Under the pieces are notes generated by a model. The model worked only from the letters and a program-made list of their open reading frames with translations. It did not search any database and was not told the DNA's origin. From Clostridia bacterium (GTDB taxonomy: Bacteria > Bacillota > Clostridia > Christensenellales > Maliibacteriaceae), in contig JAFRLQ010000004.1 of assembly GCA_017431145.1 (NCBI GenBank), forward strand, positions 80,209-144,208: 64,000 nt of DNA, given 5' to 3'. Both the position numbers and the translations under genes were made by a program. This document shows, piece after piece, positions 11,464-20,356 of this stretch. Every line of letters starts with the position of its first letter. Position 1 is the first letter of the stretch.

Positions 11464-12198
11464 TTATTCTTCGTCATCCGGAAGTTCTGCGTTGTGGTAG
11501 ATGTTCTGCACATCGTCGCTTTCTTCCAGCATGTCAATCAGTTTTTCGATTTTCGCTCTCGCGTCCTCATCAACGCTGACCGTGTTCTGCGGGATCATTT
11601 CGATTTCCGCTGATACGAATTCAAGCCCGGCATCTTCAAGGCCCGTGCGGACAGCGTGGAAATCTGCGGGATCACAGGTGATCTCAAACGCATCATCCGT
11701 CTCATTGACGTCCTCTGCGCCGACTTCCAGCGCAGTCATCATCACTTCATCGGGATCCTTGCCTTCGGAATCGATGATAAATACGCCTTTTTTGTCAAAC
11801 ATCCAGTTCACGCAGCCGGTCGCGCCGAGAGAACCTCCGCATTTATCAAAGCAATGCCGCACTTCGCTTGCGGTACGGTTTCTGTTGTCCGTAAGCGCCT
11901 CTACGATAACGGCGACACCCGCTACACCGTAGCCCTCATATGTGATCTCGTCATACTGTACGTTCGCGTCCTCACCAGCCGCGCGCTTGATGCTTCTGCT
12001 GATCGTATCGTTTGGCATGTTCGCGGCTTTCGCCTTTGCGATCACATCGCCGAGTCTCGGGTTGGAAACAGGGTCAGGCCCTCCGGCTTTTACAGCAACT
12101 GCAATCTCACGGCCGATTTTTGTAAAGACACGTCCGCGCTGTGCGTCCGTTTTTTCCTTCTTACGCTTGATATTGTTCCATTTGCTATGTCCTGACAT
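11464..12198 (-). CDS. yebC: YebC/PmpR-family protein
   Basis: A 244-residue member of the YebC/TACO1 family, with the classic start MSGHSKWNNIKRKKEKTDAQ, then RLGDVIAKAKAANMPNDTI and YEGYGVAGVAVIVEALTDN. Family members were described as DNA-binding regulators and, more recently, as helpers of translation through proline stretches. Sequence cannot tell which applies here. It is the first gene of the run leading through proA to tgt. Confidence 0.94.
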   Translation of the reverse strand: MSGHSKWNNIKRKKEKTDAQRGRVFTKIGREIAVAVKAGGPDPVSNPRLGDVIAKAKAANMPNDTISRSIKRAAGEDANVQYDEITYEGYGVAGVAVIVEALTDNRNRTASEVRHCFDKCGGSLGATGCVNWMFDKKGVFIIDSEGKDPDEVMMTALEVGAEDVNETDDAFEITCDPADFHAVRTGLEDAGLEFVSAEIEMIPQNTVSVDEDARAKIEKLIDMLEESDDVQNIYHNAELPDDEE

Positions 12199-12242
12199 AA
12201 AACTCCTGATCCTTTCTGTTTAGGTGTGCTTTGCACCCGATT

Positions 12243-12271
12243 ATTGTAACATGATTTGTATGCCAATGCAA
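12243..12271 (-). promoter_or_regulatory. Promoter of the yebC-proA-ruv-queA-tgt run
   Basis: On the minus strand, TTGCAT and TACAAT are separated by 17 bp. A TG one base before the -10 makes it an extended -10 promoter. A further inverted repeat, ATGCCC-N8-GGGCAT, lies just upstream at about 12276-12295. Confidence 0.6.
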
Positions 12272-12311
12272 AAGAATGCCCGTATATATGGGCATCCCCG
12301 TTTACCTTATC

Positions 12312-12350
12312 CGCAAAAAACATCCCGCCTCATGAAGCGGGATGTTTTAC
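12312..12350 (-). terminator. Terminator after divIVA
   Basis: On the minus strand, ACATCCCGC pairs with GCGGGATGT around an 8-base loop and is followed by six T. It ends the long sepF-yggT-divIVA transcript. Confidence 0.88.
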
Positions 12351-12355
12351 ATCTT

Positions 12356-12967
12356 TTACCAGTTCTCTTTTCCGCTCTGATACGGCAGATCCGCATACAG
12401 GTCATCTGATGATGACCGGCTTTTCTCCCGTCTCGCGGCAGTTTCTTCCGTCTGAAGCGCCGGGTCGTTCTCAAGCAGCTCCAGCTGATCTACCAGCATC
12501 GTGCGGATCCTGTCCGCATACTGCTTCACAAGGGCTTTTGCCTCATCCGCCTGTTTCCGCGACCGCTCGGCTTCATCCTGGGCTTCAAGAAGGACCTGCT
12601 CAGCTTTCCTTCTGTTTGCAATCAGCTGCTGTTCAGAATCACGCAACGCAACAGATACCTCTTTGTCAGCCTGAAGCTGCGCCCGTCTGGTGATCAGATC
12701 CGCCTCATGATAAGCGTTGGAAAGCACCTTGTCCGCAGTCCTCTGTGCGGAAGACAAAGAAGATTTCATCGTATCTTCCATATTCTGATACATCGCGACC
12801 TGTTCCTGAAGTTCTTCGAGCTCCTGTTTCGACTGTTTCAGTTCTTCCGACATTTTCCGGAATTCCTGAACCAGTTCCTCCAGAAACTCATCCACCTCGA
12901 CGGAATCGTATCCGCGGAAAGCATTTGAAAACTCTTTATTGATGATTACCGATGGATCAAAAGCCAT
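12356..12967 (-). CDS. divIVA: DivIVA-domain cell division/polarity protein
   Basis: A 203-residue coiled-coil protein of the DivIVA/GpsB family. The N-terminal lipid-binding domain has FRGYDSVEVDEFLEEL at about 17-32, followed by a long coiled coil (about 35-165) and an acidic, polar tail. Family members bind curved membrane at the septum and poles and recruit division or wall enzymes. It is last in the sepF-yggT-divIVA group, matching the Bacillota division cluster. Confidence 0.92.
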   Translation of the reverse strand: MAFDPSVIINKEFSNAFRGYDSVEVDEFLEELVQEFRKMSEELKQSKQELEELQEQVAMYQNMEDTMKSSLSSAQRTADKVLSNAYHEADLITRRAQLQADKEVSVALRDSEQQLIANRRKAEQVLLEAQDEAERSRKQADEAKALVKQYADRIRTMLVDQLELLENDPALQTEETAARREKSRSSSDDLYADLPYQSGKENW

Positions 12968-12998
12968 ATCTTAACTCCTTCTCACCTGAACGTTTCTG

Positions 12999-13286
12999 CT
13001 ACAGCACAGTCGAAATCGCTGAGACCAGCATCGAAAGCAGAAACAAAGCAAGCAAAGCGAACGTCGGAGAAAAATCAACAGGAGAATTGCCTTTGCTGAT
13101 TTTATTCATAAGAGAACGGAACGGACTCACGATCGGTGTTGCGATCTTGCTTGTATACTCTTTTAACCTGCCGTTCGGAGAAATCCACGACAATAAAACA
13201 TCCGCAAAAACGATCCAGCTCAGGACTTCCAAAAAGATTGCGATTCCGCGCAGGACCAAACGGATGACTGAACTCATCTCAGCCAT
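12999..13286 (-). CDS. YggT-family membrane protein
   Basis: A 95-residue protein with two membrane helices (about 10-33 and 74-95) and the conserved DVLLSWISPNGRL and PIVSPFRSLM segments. Members (YggT/YlmG) sit beside sepF in most Bacillota and are thought to influence division or cofactor-protein assembly. The start is six bases after the sepF stop, with a poor ribosome binding site, so it probably depends on coupling. Confidence 0.9.
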   Translation of the reverse strand: MAEMSSVIRLVLRGIAIFLEVLSWIVFADVLLSWISPNGRLKEYTSKIATPIVSPFRSLMNKISKGNSPVDFSPTFALLALFLLSMLVSAISTVL

Positions 13287-13292
13287 GGCAGA

Positions 13293-13925
13293 TTATTCAG
13301 CGTAAAAATCGTCTGCCTGTTCGCCATACATCTCGTTCGAGATATTGCCGGAAACATCCACGTTATACGGTGCAAGGACGAAGATGCTGCTTGCAACTTT
13401 GAACACTGTACCGTTCAGCGCATAGCTTGCTCCGCTGAGGAAATCCAATGAACGCTGTGCCTCGTCAACATCGAGCGCATCCAGATTGACGATGACCGGT
13501 CTCTGGGATTTCACGTTGTCAATGATCTTCTGCGTCTCTTCAAAGGACGCGGGACGATAGACCAGTACGGACATCGCAGGACTGATGGGTGTTCTGACCT
13601 GTGCAGGTGTAGGTTTTCTTTCGGGTTGCATATCTATCACATTCCCTTTCTGCGCACGATTTCCGCGCTTATTTGCTCTAAAAGGACGTCTCTGTTCAAC
13701 TTCCGGTTCTTCTTCCGGCTCATCAATAATGATCGGCTCCTCATCTGCGGGAGCGGCCTGAACAGGCGTCGTATATCTCGGTGCTTGTTCCTCGGCTACA
13801 GGTTCGGAGAAATCGTCCGGGACATAATCGTCATCAATCGTGGGATCATACGGCTCTTCGTCGACATTTTCGACCATGATGCCCATCGTCTCCAGGAACC
13901 TTGAAAAGAACCCGTTCTTTTTCAT
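13293..13925 (-). CDS. sepF: Cell division protein SepF
   Basis: Links FtsZ to the membrane at the division site. The 210 residues have an N-terminal amphipathic membrane anchor (KKNGFFSRFLETMGIM), a disordered acidic/proline-rich linker at about 30-115 that is longer than in Bacillus, and the C-terminal SepF core with VIVNLDALDVDEAQRSLDFL. GAAAGGAG precedes the ATG at 13925; an in-frame upstream start is less well supported. Confidence 0.93.
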   Translation of the reverse strand: MKKNGFFSRFLETMGIMVENVDEEPYDPTIDDDYVPDDFSEPVAEEQAPRYTTPVQAAPADEEPIIIDEPEEEPEVEQRRPFRANKRGNRAQKGNVIDMQPERKPTPAQVRTPISPAMSVLVYRPASFEETQKIIDNVKSQRPVIVNLDALDVDEAQRSLDFLSGASYALNGTVFKVASSIFVLAPYNVDVSGNISNEMYGEQADDFYAE

Positions 13926-13958
13926 TCTTGATCTGCTCCTTTCATCTCTATGCAAATC

Positions 13959-14645
13959 TTATTTTCTTGCGCCGAAGATCGTCGTTCCGATCCTCACGAA
14001 TGTTGCGCCTTCCTCGACAGCGATCTGATAATCCCCGCTCATTCCCATGGACAGATGCGGCATATGCAGACCTTCTTTCTGAAAAGCATCCCGCATATCT
14101 CTCATTGTCCTGAAAACGCCTCTCGTTTTCTCCTCATCATATCCAAGCGGAGCCACGCACATCAGGCCGCAGACATTCAGATTCGGGTATTCCAGCAACT
14201 GGTAAACGAACTCGTGCAACTGTTCCGGAAGAACGCCTCCGCGCTCCCCGCTGTGGTCAAAGCCCACTTCCACAAGCACATTTACCGTTCTTCCCGCCTT
14301 CTGTGCTCTTGCCGAGATCTCCTCGGCCAAAGACAAACGATCCAGCGAATGGATGTAAGAAACATCAGATACAATGTATTTTACCTTATTCCGCTGTAAT
14401 TGTCCAATAAAATGAAGGTTTATTTCCCTTTGTATTTTATCGCGCTTGTCGCGGTATTCCTGAACACGGTTCTCTCCGATATCACAGACTCCCGCATCAA
14501 CAGCGATCATCGCTGTTTCTGCCGATACTGTTTTTGTCACAGCAATCAGCGTTACTTCTTTCGGATCACGTCCGGCTTTTCTGCATGCTTTCGCGATATT
14601 TTCCCGGACCTTTTCAATGTTTTGAACGATTTCTTCCTGTCTCAT
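13959..14645 (-). CDS. YggS/YlmE-family PLP homeostasis protein
   Basis: A pyridoxal-phosphate-binding protein of the alanine-racemase fold type that keeps free PLP in balance; no racemase activity is expected. The 228 residues include LIAVTKTVSAE with the PLP lysine, FIGQLQRNK and LSMGMSGDYQIAVEEGATFVR, hallmarks of the family. The start ATG at 14645 is preceded by GAGAGGAAA. Confidence 0.94.
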   Translation of the reverse strand: MRQEEIVQNIEKVRENIAKACRKAGRDPKEVTLIAVTKTVSAETAMIAVDAGVCDIGENRVQEYRDKRDKIQREINLHFIGQLQRNKVKYIVSDVSYIHSLDRLSLAEEISARAQKAGRTVNVLVEVGFDHSGERGGVLPEQLHEFVYQLLEYPNLNVCGLMCVAPLGYDEEKTRGVFRTMRDMRDAFQKEGLHMPHLSMGMSGDYQIAVEEGATFVRIGTTIFGARK

Positions 14646-14660
14646 GGTTTCCTCTCGCAA

Positions 14661-15845
14661 TCAGTTTTTGATGATATCTCCCTCTCTAATTCTGTCGGAT
14701 CCGATCAGGACACGGCTCCCTTGCCTGTAATACACATCGACAGGCACAAACGTCCTGCTCCCGTCGTCTCCCCTTACCCAGACCCCAGTCAGTCCGTCTT
14801 TTTCCCTCAGCGCACGTTCAGGAACATACATTCCTGAATGCTCTGCGCGCAGGGTGACTCTTACACTGCGAAGATTGATCACGTCTATGGGATCCCCGTC
14901 GATCTTCAGCAGAAGGACCCCGCTTTGCGCGAACGTTTCGTACTGAACGACCTTCGCCTGATATGTTTTTCCGGGCAGCTCATCGATCGTCAGAACAAAG
15001 CAACCGTCCTGCGGGATCTGGACCTGTTCCTGCAAGGGAACCGCACAGTACCATGCCTCGCTCCCGATGCACCTGAAGATCATATTGTACTGTGTCGTCT
15101 TAGTCACTTTTTCCGCTTCCGCGGCATTCAGCGTCTGCTGGATCATATCCGCGTTCAAATTCCGGACCGCACCGGCGTTCAGTTCCGTTTCGCATCCGTC
15201 GATATTGAAGCTGATCCTGCCGTCCGAAGGAGCATACGCTTCGGTAACGAGCGACACGATCCTCCCGCGCAGTGTCTCGCTTTCTTCAAGCAATTCCGAC
15301 AAACGGTCATCTGAAGCATAATTCTGTTTGAGGTATTCTTCTCTGCGTGTCATGTAGGTCTCAAGATCGGACTGCCACTGCACCAGATCAACCGCGTTTT
15401 TTCCTCTTATCGCACGAACTGCACCAAGTGTACTCTGCACGATCTCCTCGTCCATTTCTTCCAGTTCGGCGTCATGATACTGATCTGTCAAACGTTCCCG
15501 CTGGTATCGCAGGATCTCATCCTGTATCTTCTGAAGGTCCTTGACCAGATCCCCGCTGTACTGTGTCTGAATGACACGTGCCACAGTCTCGCCCTCGCTC
15601 ACATACGTGCCTTCCTTCACGAGCCATGTCACTTCTCCGTGCTGTTCTGTCGCGATGACTTTTTCATCTCTCAGCAGGACCGCATCCGCCCGAATCTCCT
15701 GTATGCAGATATCACGCACCACCTGTGTATATCTGTTCCCTGCAAGCAAAAAGGCCAGCGCAGCAGCCAGTGCGAGGATAACTCCAAGCACTACAAAGAA
15801 TCTCGGTTTAAACGTGAGTGTTCTTTTTTGTGTCCGCCGATTCAC
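14661..15845 (-). CDS. HlyD-like membrane adaptor protein
   Basis: A 394-residue protein with one N-terminal membrane helix (about 15-35). It has a split lipoyl/barrel region (about 50-95 and 265-330), a long alpha-helical hairpin with coiled coil (about 98-200), and a C-terminal domain. This is the architecture of HlyD/membrane-fusion adaptors. No ABC or RND partner is nearby. Instead the gene sits between yggS-sepF and an rRNA methyltransferase, as seen in other Clostridia, so a wall or division role is possible but unproven. The start is GTG, with the purine-rich site rather far upstream. Confidence 0.75.
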   Translation of the reverse strand: MNRRTQKRTLTFKPRFFVVLGVILALAAALAFLLAGNRYTQVVRDICIQEIRADAVLLRDEKVIATEQHGEVTWLVKEGTYVSEGETVARVIQTQYSGDLVKDLQKIQDEILRYQRERLTDQYHDAELEEMDEEIVQSTLGAVRAIRGKNAVDLVQWQSDLETYMTRREEYLKQNYASDDRLSELLEESETLRGRIVSLVTEAYAPSDGRISFNIDGCETELNAGAVRNLNADMIQQTLNAAEAEKVTKTTQYNMIFRCIGSEAWYCAVPLQEQVQIPQDGCFVLTIDELPGKTYQAKVVQYETFAQSGVLLLKIDGDPIDVINLRSVRVTLRAEHSGMYVPERALREKDGLTGVWVRGDDGSRTFVPVDVYYRQGSRVLIGSDRIREGDIIKN

Positions 15846-15874
15846 TTTATCCGGTCTTTTTCCTTTCCTGTTTC

Positions 15875-17014
15875 TTATCTTCTGCCCCGTGCTGGATCAT
15901 ACAGATAAAAATAGCACTTCAGTTTTCCGTTGTACAGTTTCCGGTTCAGATCGGGTTTCCCGCCGTAAAACCGCGGGAACTGGTCCAGTCCCGACAACAC
16001 ACCGACGCGCCATTCGGGCATTTTCGTGCGCAGCACGTTTCCTGCTTCCTTTGAAAGCTGCTCCGCCTGTTTCCTGTCCAGCAGCCGTTCACCGTACGGA
16101 GGATTACACAGCACCAGCCCCCTGTCGGATCGTTTCGGAAGATCACGCAGATCGCGCACCTCAAAACGTATCGCACGTGACGCACCCGCCATCTGCGCAT
16201 GGCGTTTCGCAACACTGATCGCTTTGGGATCGATATCGCTCCCGCAGATCTCGGCATCGCTTTCCGTTCTCAGTTCTTTTGCCTCTTCCCTCAGCGCTTT
16301 CCATTCACCGGGCGCATAGATCGTCCACGCTTCACTGACAAAATCCCTGAAAAGTCCCGGCGCGATTCGATTCGCCTGCATATACGCCTCAAGGCAGATC
16401 GTCCCTGTCCCGCACATCGGATCAAGAAAAGGTTCCTTTCCTCTGTATCTGGCAATGTGCACCATCGATGCCGCAAGTGTTTCCCGCAGCGGCGCCTCTC
16501 CGGAAATCGGCCTGTATCCTCTTTTATGCAGCCCGCGTCCGCTTGCATCGACCGCCACGGTTACAACGTCCTCCATGATCGAAATCTCGGCCGGAAATTT
16601 CATTCCCGTTTCATCGAACCAGCTTGTGCCGTAGTGGTCTTTCATTTCGCTTACAGCCGCTTTTTTCCCGACAGACTGTATGTCTCTGAGAGAATACAGT
16701 TTTGATTTGTGAGACTTTACTCTGGCGATCGGAAACGCGCCGTCCTTGGGAACATATTCGTGCCACGGGATCGCACGTACTCCCTGAAACAGTTCCTCAA
16801 AGTTCTGTGCCCGGAACGTGCTCAGCACAAGGAATACTCTGTCCGCGCACCTGAGCCACAGATTGGCTCTTGCGCCTGCTGCGGCATCCCCTGAAAAGAA
16901 TACGCGTCCGTTTTCACATGTCACGTCGTCCATGTGCAGGTCTCTCAGTTCTCTTGCCACGATCCCTTCCAGGCCGAACGCGGCCGTCGCCATCCACCGA
17001 AACTGCTCACTCAT
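15875..17014 (-). CDS. THUMP-domain 23S rRNA guanine-N2 methyltransferase (RlmL/YpsC type)
   Basis: A 379-residue protein: N-terminal ferredoxin-like and THUMP domains (about 1-160), then a Rossmann-fold SAM methyltransferase. The methyltransferase shows DPMCGTGTICLEA and the catalytic NPPYGERL motif for exocyclic amine methylation. The Bacillota members (YpsC) correspond to the RlmL activity at G2445 of 23S rRNA. It overlaps the stop of the upstream HD-domain gene by eight bases. Confidence 0.92.
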   Translation of the reverse strand: MSEQFRWMATAAFGLEGIVARELRDLHMDDVTCENGRVFFSGDAAAGARANLWLRCADRVFLVLSTFRAQNFEELFQGVRAIPWHEYVPKDGAFPIARVKSHKSKLYSLRDIQSVGKKAAVSEMKDHYGTSWFDETGMKFPAEISIMEDVVTVAVDASGRGLHKRGYRPISGEAPLRETLAASMVHIARYRGKEPFLDPMCGTGTICLEAYMQANRIAPGLFRDFVSEAWTIYAPGEWKALREEAKELRTESDAEICGSDIDPKAISVAKRHAQMAGASRAIRFEVRDLRDLPKRSDRGLVLCNPPYGERLLDRKQAEQLSKEAGNVLRTKMPEWRVGVLSGLDQFPRFYGGKPDLNRKLYNGKLKCYFYLYDPARGRR

Positions 17015-17711
17015 TTCCCGGCTCTCCTGTCTCCGTTCTTTCCGGCAGCGGGATCTGATTGATCGGCATCCCGTTGATCATCAGCGAGAATCTGCATCCC
17101 AGATATGCTGCTGCGTGCTCACACATATTCATCCTGGACAGATAGATCTTCAGAAACTCCAGGATCGAGGATGTATTGTCCATCGTGACTTCGAAAAGAA
17201 TCAGGCGCTCCTGCGCATCGACACGCAGTCTGCTCTTCTGTATCGCGTAATTTACACGGTCGTGGATGTCGCTGGGATCGTATTTCCCGCGTCTGACCCG
17301 TGATCTGTGCGCGTCGGATTTGTCCGCCAAGATGAGCGCAGCGGAAAGTTCGCTCACGACCGTGCCGTTCTGCTCCTCATGGTTTCCGATCGCGGAACAG
17401 ATCCTGCACACCTCTTCATAATCCATTTTCCGTGCCGTAAGGAGAAAATAGACCATCTGAGCGCCGGTTACGCCGTGGTTGTCCCTGTTGATCGCATTGC
17501 CAATATCATGGATCCAGCCCGCAATCGCGCCGAGTTCTACCGTACGTTCGTCGTAACCGAGCGCTGACAGGATGTCCTGCGTTGTTTTGCAGACATATCC
17601 CGTATGTCTCGGTCCGTGATCCGTATACCCCATTTCCTTCAGTACATTGTTCGCCGCATTGATCAGCTGAGTAATTTCAAGGTCATTCCTAATATCCGAC
17701 AACGTCAGCAT
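17007..17711 (-). CDS. HD-domain phosphohydrolase
   Basis: A 234-residue protein with a metal-dependent HD domain: H36, the H68-D69 pair in GWIHDIGNAI, H79 in RDNHGVTGA, a later IGNHEEQNG and ALILADKSDAHRSR. These are the ligands of a HD hydrolase. The substrate is unknown; nucleotides or cyclic dinucleotides are common in the superfamily. The ATG has AAAGGAGATG upstream. It is translationally linked to the rRNA methyltransferase. Confidence 0.85.
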   Translation of the reverse strand: MLTLSDIRNDLEITQLINAANNVLKEMGYTDHGPRHTGYVCKTTQDILSALGYDERTVELGAIAGWIHDIGNAINRDNHGVTGAQMVYFLLTARKMDYEEVCRICSAIGNHEEQNGTVVSELSAALILADKSDAHRSRVRRGKYDPSDIHDRVNYAIQKSRLRVDAQERLILFEVTMDNTSSILEFLKIYLSRMNMCEHAAAYLGCRFSLMINGMPINQIPLPERTETGEPGNE

Positions 17712-17726
17712 ATTTTCATCTCCTTT

Positions 17727-19421
17727 TCAATCCACCGGTCTTGCCAGCACCCTTACGAGCCGCGCAAGCGCCTGATTAAAGCTTTTCGTATCCGTACCGT
17801 ATCTTGTGATGCAAAGATGCTTGTCCGAATCCGTCCCTGAATGCGTGCAGTAATAGTATTCCAGCGCCGCCGCAAACGCCTCGGGAGAATGGATCGGATA
17901 CCATCTGTGCAGTCTTTTGCTGAATTCGCGAAGCATTCCGAGCGCTTCCTTTCTGCTCTGCGCAGACAGCACGCCTTCCGTTCCCTCAAAAAAGAGAGAC
18001 CGTACGGCGATAAGATCCCGCTCGCGCTGAGAGTCTGCAGGCCGCGAACCTCTCAGCATGATCGAATTCACCGCATCCTCATGATCGATGAAGCACGCGG
18101 TATCACCGCGTCTCATCTGAATAACCGCGCAGAGCCACCTGATCTGATCTACCGTGGAGGTGTCACGCATCAGCATGCCGTGCAGAAGATCCAGCGTCTC
18201 TTCGCTTCGGTCCACCGCGATCACAGGAAGCACTTCCTCCATCATGATCCCACGGCTGATCATCTCGCAAAGCAAGGCAAGCACAGCAGGATCGTTTGCG
18301 GCTCTTGCCGTTTCCGCTTTTTCCCCGGGAACCGGAGCATACCGTCTGAAGAGTTTCCGCAGCGGCTCCTTTTCTATCACATGACGGTACGGTATCTTTT
18401 CAACTGCGTTGTCTTCCTGTTTCTGTCTGCGGATACAGACTCTTCTGTAATAATCCGCGGCTGCGTCCGCGTCGTCTATCCTGCACATCTGTGTCCAAAT
18501 CTTCTGTGCGTCCGCGATCTGTCCGAGCATAAAACGCGACGCAGCCTCCAGATGCATTCCCTCTTCCTCATAGCGGCAAAGCGCCCGGTAACGTCTGACA
18601 TACTCCAGCGCCAGAGAATACTCCCCGCACCGGTACAGTGCCCGCGCGACTTCCAGCAGATCGTCCGCCGCCTCCATGTCCCGGTCGAAAGAAAGCGCGG
18701 TCAGTCTCTTAATATACTCTTCAAAGCGTGCTGTGTCTCCGTCCGAATATGCGTAAAAAACCAGATTGCACAGTGCATAAACGTCCTTCGGATACCGTTC
18801 GAGGACCCATGCGCTGGCGGAAACAGCTTCTTTTTTACTGCCCGTCCGCCAGAGCAGGCGGGAATAATAATTCCGCGTGTCCATAAACAGCGGTTCGATC
18901 ATGTCCACATAGCGAAGCACGGCTGCCGCTTCCTCAAGGCGCTCCGCTTCCAGCAGTCTTGCACCTCTTCTCGCCGTCTGCTGGAGAAGCCACATCGTGC
19001 GGTCCTCCTCGTCGCCCTCATAATACTCACGCAGAGGTTCCAGCAGATCCTCCGCGTCCTCCTGCACCGCGGGATCCGGTTCCATCGCAAGGCACATGCG
19101 CAGGCAGTCTCTGGCAGAGCCCAGCATCTGCATGTCCGCATAGTTGCATCCCATCATATACCAGTATTCCGCTTCATCCTGCGTCCTCTGCGCCGTGAGT
19201 GCGGAAAGGATGTCGTTGGATCTGCGGTACCGTTCCATCATCCGGTATATCTGCGCAAGAAGAAACCTGCTTTCACGGTCGGAATAGTCCGTTCTGACCG
19301 CTTTTACGGCACAAGAAGCCGCCTGCTCCAGTTTCTCCTGGTCAGCATATCTCTGTGCCTGCTTTTTGAGCAGCGCGTGATCCTTGCGCATCGGCAGGAT
19401 CTTTTCGTTTCCGCTCTGCAT
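17727..19421 (-). CDS. TPR-repeat protein of unknown function
   Basis: A 564-residue protein, largely alpha-helical, with repeated tetratricopeptide-like units over about residues 15-300 (for example EKLEQAASCAVKAVRTDYSD and AEYWYMMGCNYADMQMLGSA). A helical C-terminal part follows that I do not recognise. There is no signal peptide or membrane helix, so it is cytosolic and likely a scaffold. The start at 19421 has GAAGGGAG upstream; the longer frame would begin at a GTG overlapping the hslO stop. Confidence 0.75.
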   Translation of the reverse strand: MQSGNEKILPMRKDHALLKKQAQRYADQEKLEQAASCAVKAVRTDYSDRESRFLLAQIYRMMERYRRSNDILSALTAQRTQDEAEYWYMMGCNYADMQMLGSARDCLRMCLAMEPDPAVQEDAEDLLEPLREYYEGDEEDRTMWLLQQTARRGARLLEAERLEEAAAVLRYVDMIEPLFMDTRNYYSRLLWRTGSKKEAVSASAWVLERYPKDVYALCNLVFYAYSDGDTARFEEYIKRLTALSFDRDMEAADDLLEVARALYRCGEYSLALEYVRRYRALCRYEEEGMHLEAASRFMLGQIADAQKIWTQMCRIDDADAAADYYRRVCIRRQKQEDNAVEKIPYRHVIEKEPLRKLFRRYAPVPGEKAETARAANDPAVLALLCEMISRGIMMEEVLPVIAVDRSEETLDLLHGMLMRDTSTVDQIRWLCAVIQMRRGDTACFIDHEDAVNSIMLRGSRPADSQRERDLIAVRSLFFEGTEGVLSAQSRKEALGMLREFSKRLHRWYPIHSPEAFAAALEYYYCTHSGTDSDKHLCITRYGTDTKSFNQALARLVRVLARPVD

Positions 19422-19450
19422 CGTTTCTCCCTTCTTTGCGCCGGCTGACG

Positions 19451-20353
19451 TCACCCGCGCATCGTTTCCAAAAGATTATCCAGCTGCTCTCCGGAATAAT
19501 GGTAGGTCGTATTGCAGAAATTGCACCACAGATCCGCGCCGTTGTCCTCGTCGCGCATCTTCTTGAGCTCCTCGTATCCCATGGCGATCAGCGCTCTGTC
19601 GATCCTTTCTCTGGAGCAGTCGCACCGGAAGCGCGGTGTATCCCTCTGCAGGATCTTGAAGTCTTCATCAAACAGCGTCTGCATGATCCCGTCCAGCGTA
19701 TCGTATTCCATCATCATCGTGCTGATGCTGGAAAGCTTCTCTCCGACCTGCTCCAGCCGTGTGATCGTCTCGTCGCTGCAGCCCGGAAGCAGCTGGATCA
19801 GGATCCCGCCCGCACCGTCGACATGAAGATCCGGATGGACATGAACACCGAGCGCGACCAGCGACGGCGTCTGTTCGGATACCGTGTAATAGAACGCGAA
19901 ATCCTCCGCGATCTCTCCCGTCTGAAGCGCGCTGCGTCCGACATACGGCTCCTTCAGTCCGAGATCCTTGATCACGGTCAGCGTCCCGCTGTTCCCGACT
20001 GCCCAGCCGACATCCAGTTTTCCCTTTTCATTCAGCGGCAGATCCAGGTTCGGGTCCTCCACATATCCTTTCACATCCACCGGCGCCATGCCGCAGCAGA
20101 CGACCTTTCCGATCAGGCCGTTCCCGTTCAGCGTGACCGTCAGCCTGTCATCCTCGTTTTTGAATGAGGAAAAGGCCATGATCGCCGTCATCGTCAGCGT
20201 CCGGCCAAGAACCGCCGCGGCAAGCGGGGACGCATGGTGCGTCTGTCTCGCCTTATCACACAGCTGCGTCGTTCTGGCGAGGTATACCGCCGCTTCCGAT
20301 GAAAAGACGGTAGCGCGCAGGATCTCATCCGGCGCGATTGTTTTTTCTTCCAT
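19451..20353 (-). CDS. hslO: Redox-regulated chaperone Hsp33
   Basis: A cytosolic holdase switched on by disulfide formation. The 300 residues have the N-terminal substrate domain (HHASPLAAAVLGRTL) and the C-terminal zinc switch, with CDC at about 250 and CNFC about 30 residues later. This CXC-CXXC pattern is that of Hsp33. It is three bases upstream-coupled to the methyltransferase gene. Confidence 0.95.
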   Translation of the reverse strand: MEEKTIAPDEILRATVFSSEAAVYLARTTQLCDKARQTHHASPLAAAVLGRTLTMTAIMAFSSFKNEDDRLTVTLNGNGLIGKVVCCGMAPVDVKGYVEDPNLDLPLNEKGKLDVGWAVGNSGTLTVIKDLGLKEPYVGRSALQTGEIAEDFAFYYTVSEQTPSLVALGVHVHPDLHVDGAGGILIQLLPGCSDETITRLEQVGEKLSSISTMMMEYDTLDGIMQTLFDEDFKILQRDTPRFRCDCSRERIDRALIAMGYEELKKMRDEDNGADLWCNFCNTTYHYSGEQLDNLLETMRG

Positions 20354-20356
20354 AGT

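Noticed and set aside
12276..12295. ATGCCC-N8-GGGCAT palindrome as a terminator or operator
   Set aside because: Stem of only six pairs, no T-run, and a better terminator and promoter lie on either side; kept only as a note.
17841..19448. A 535-codon open frame on plus
   Set aside because: It is exactly opposite the TPR protein gene, has no ribosome binding site, and its product is rich in Arg/His/Cys with no domain; a shadow frame of GC-rich coding DNA.
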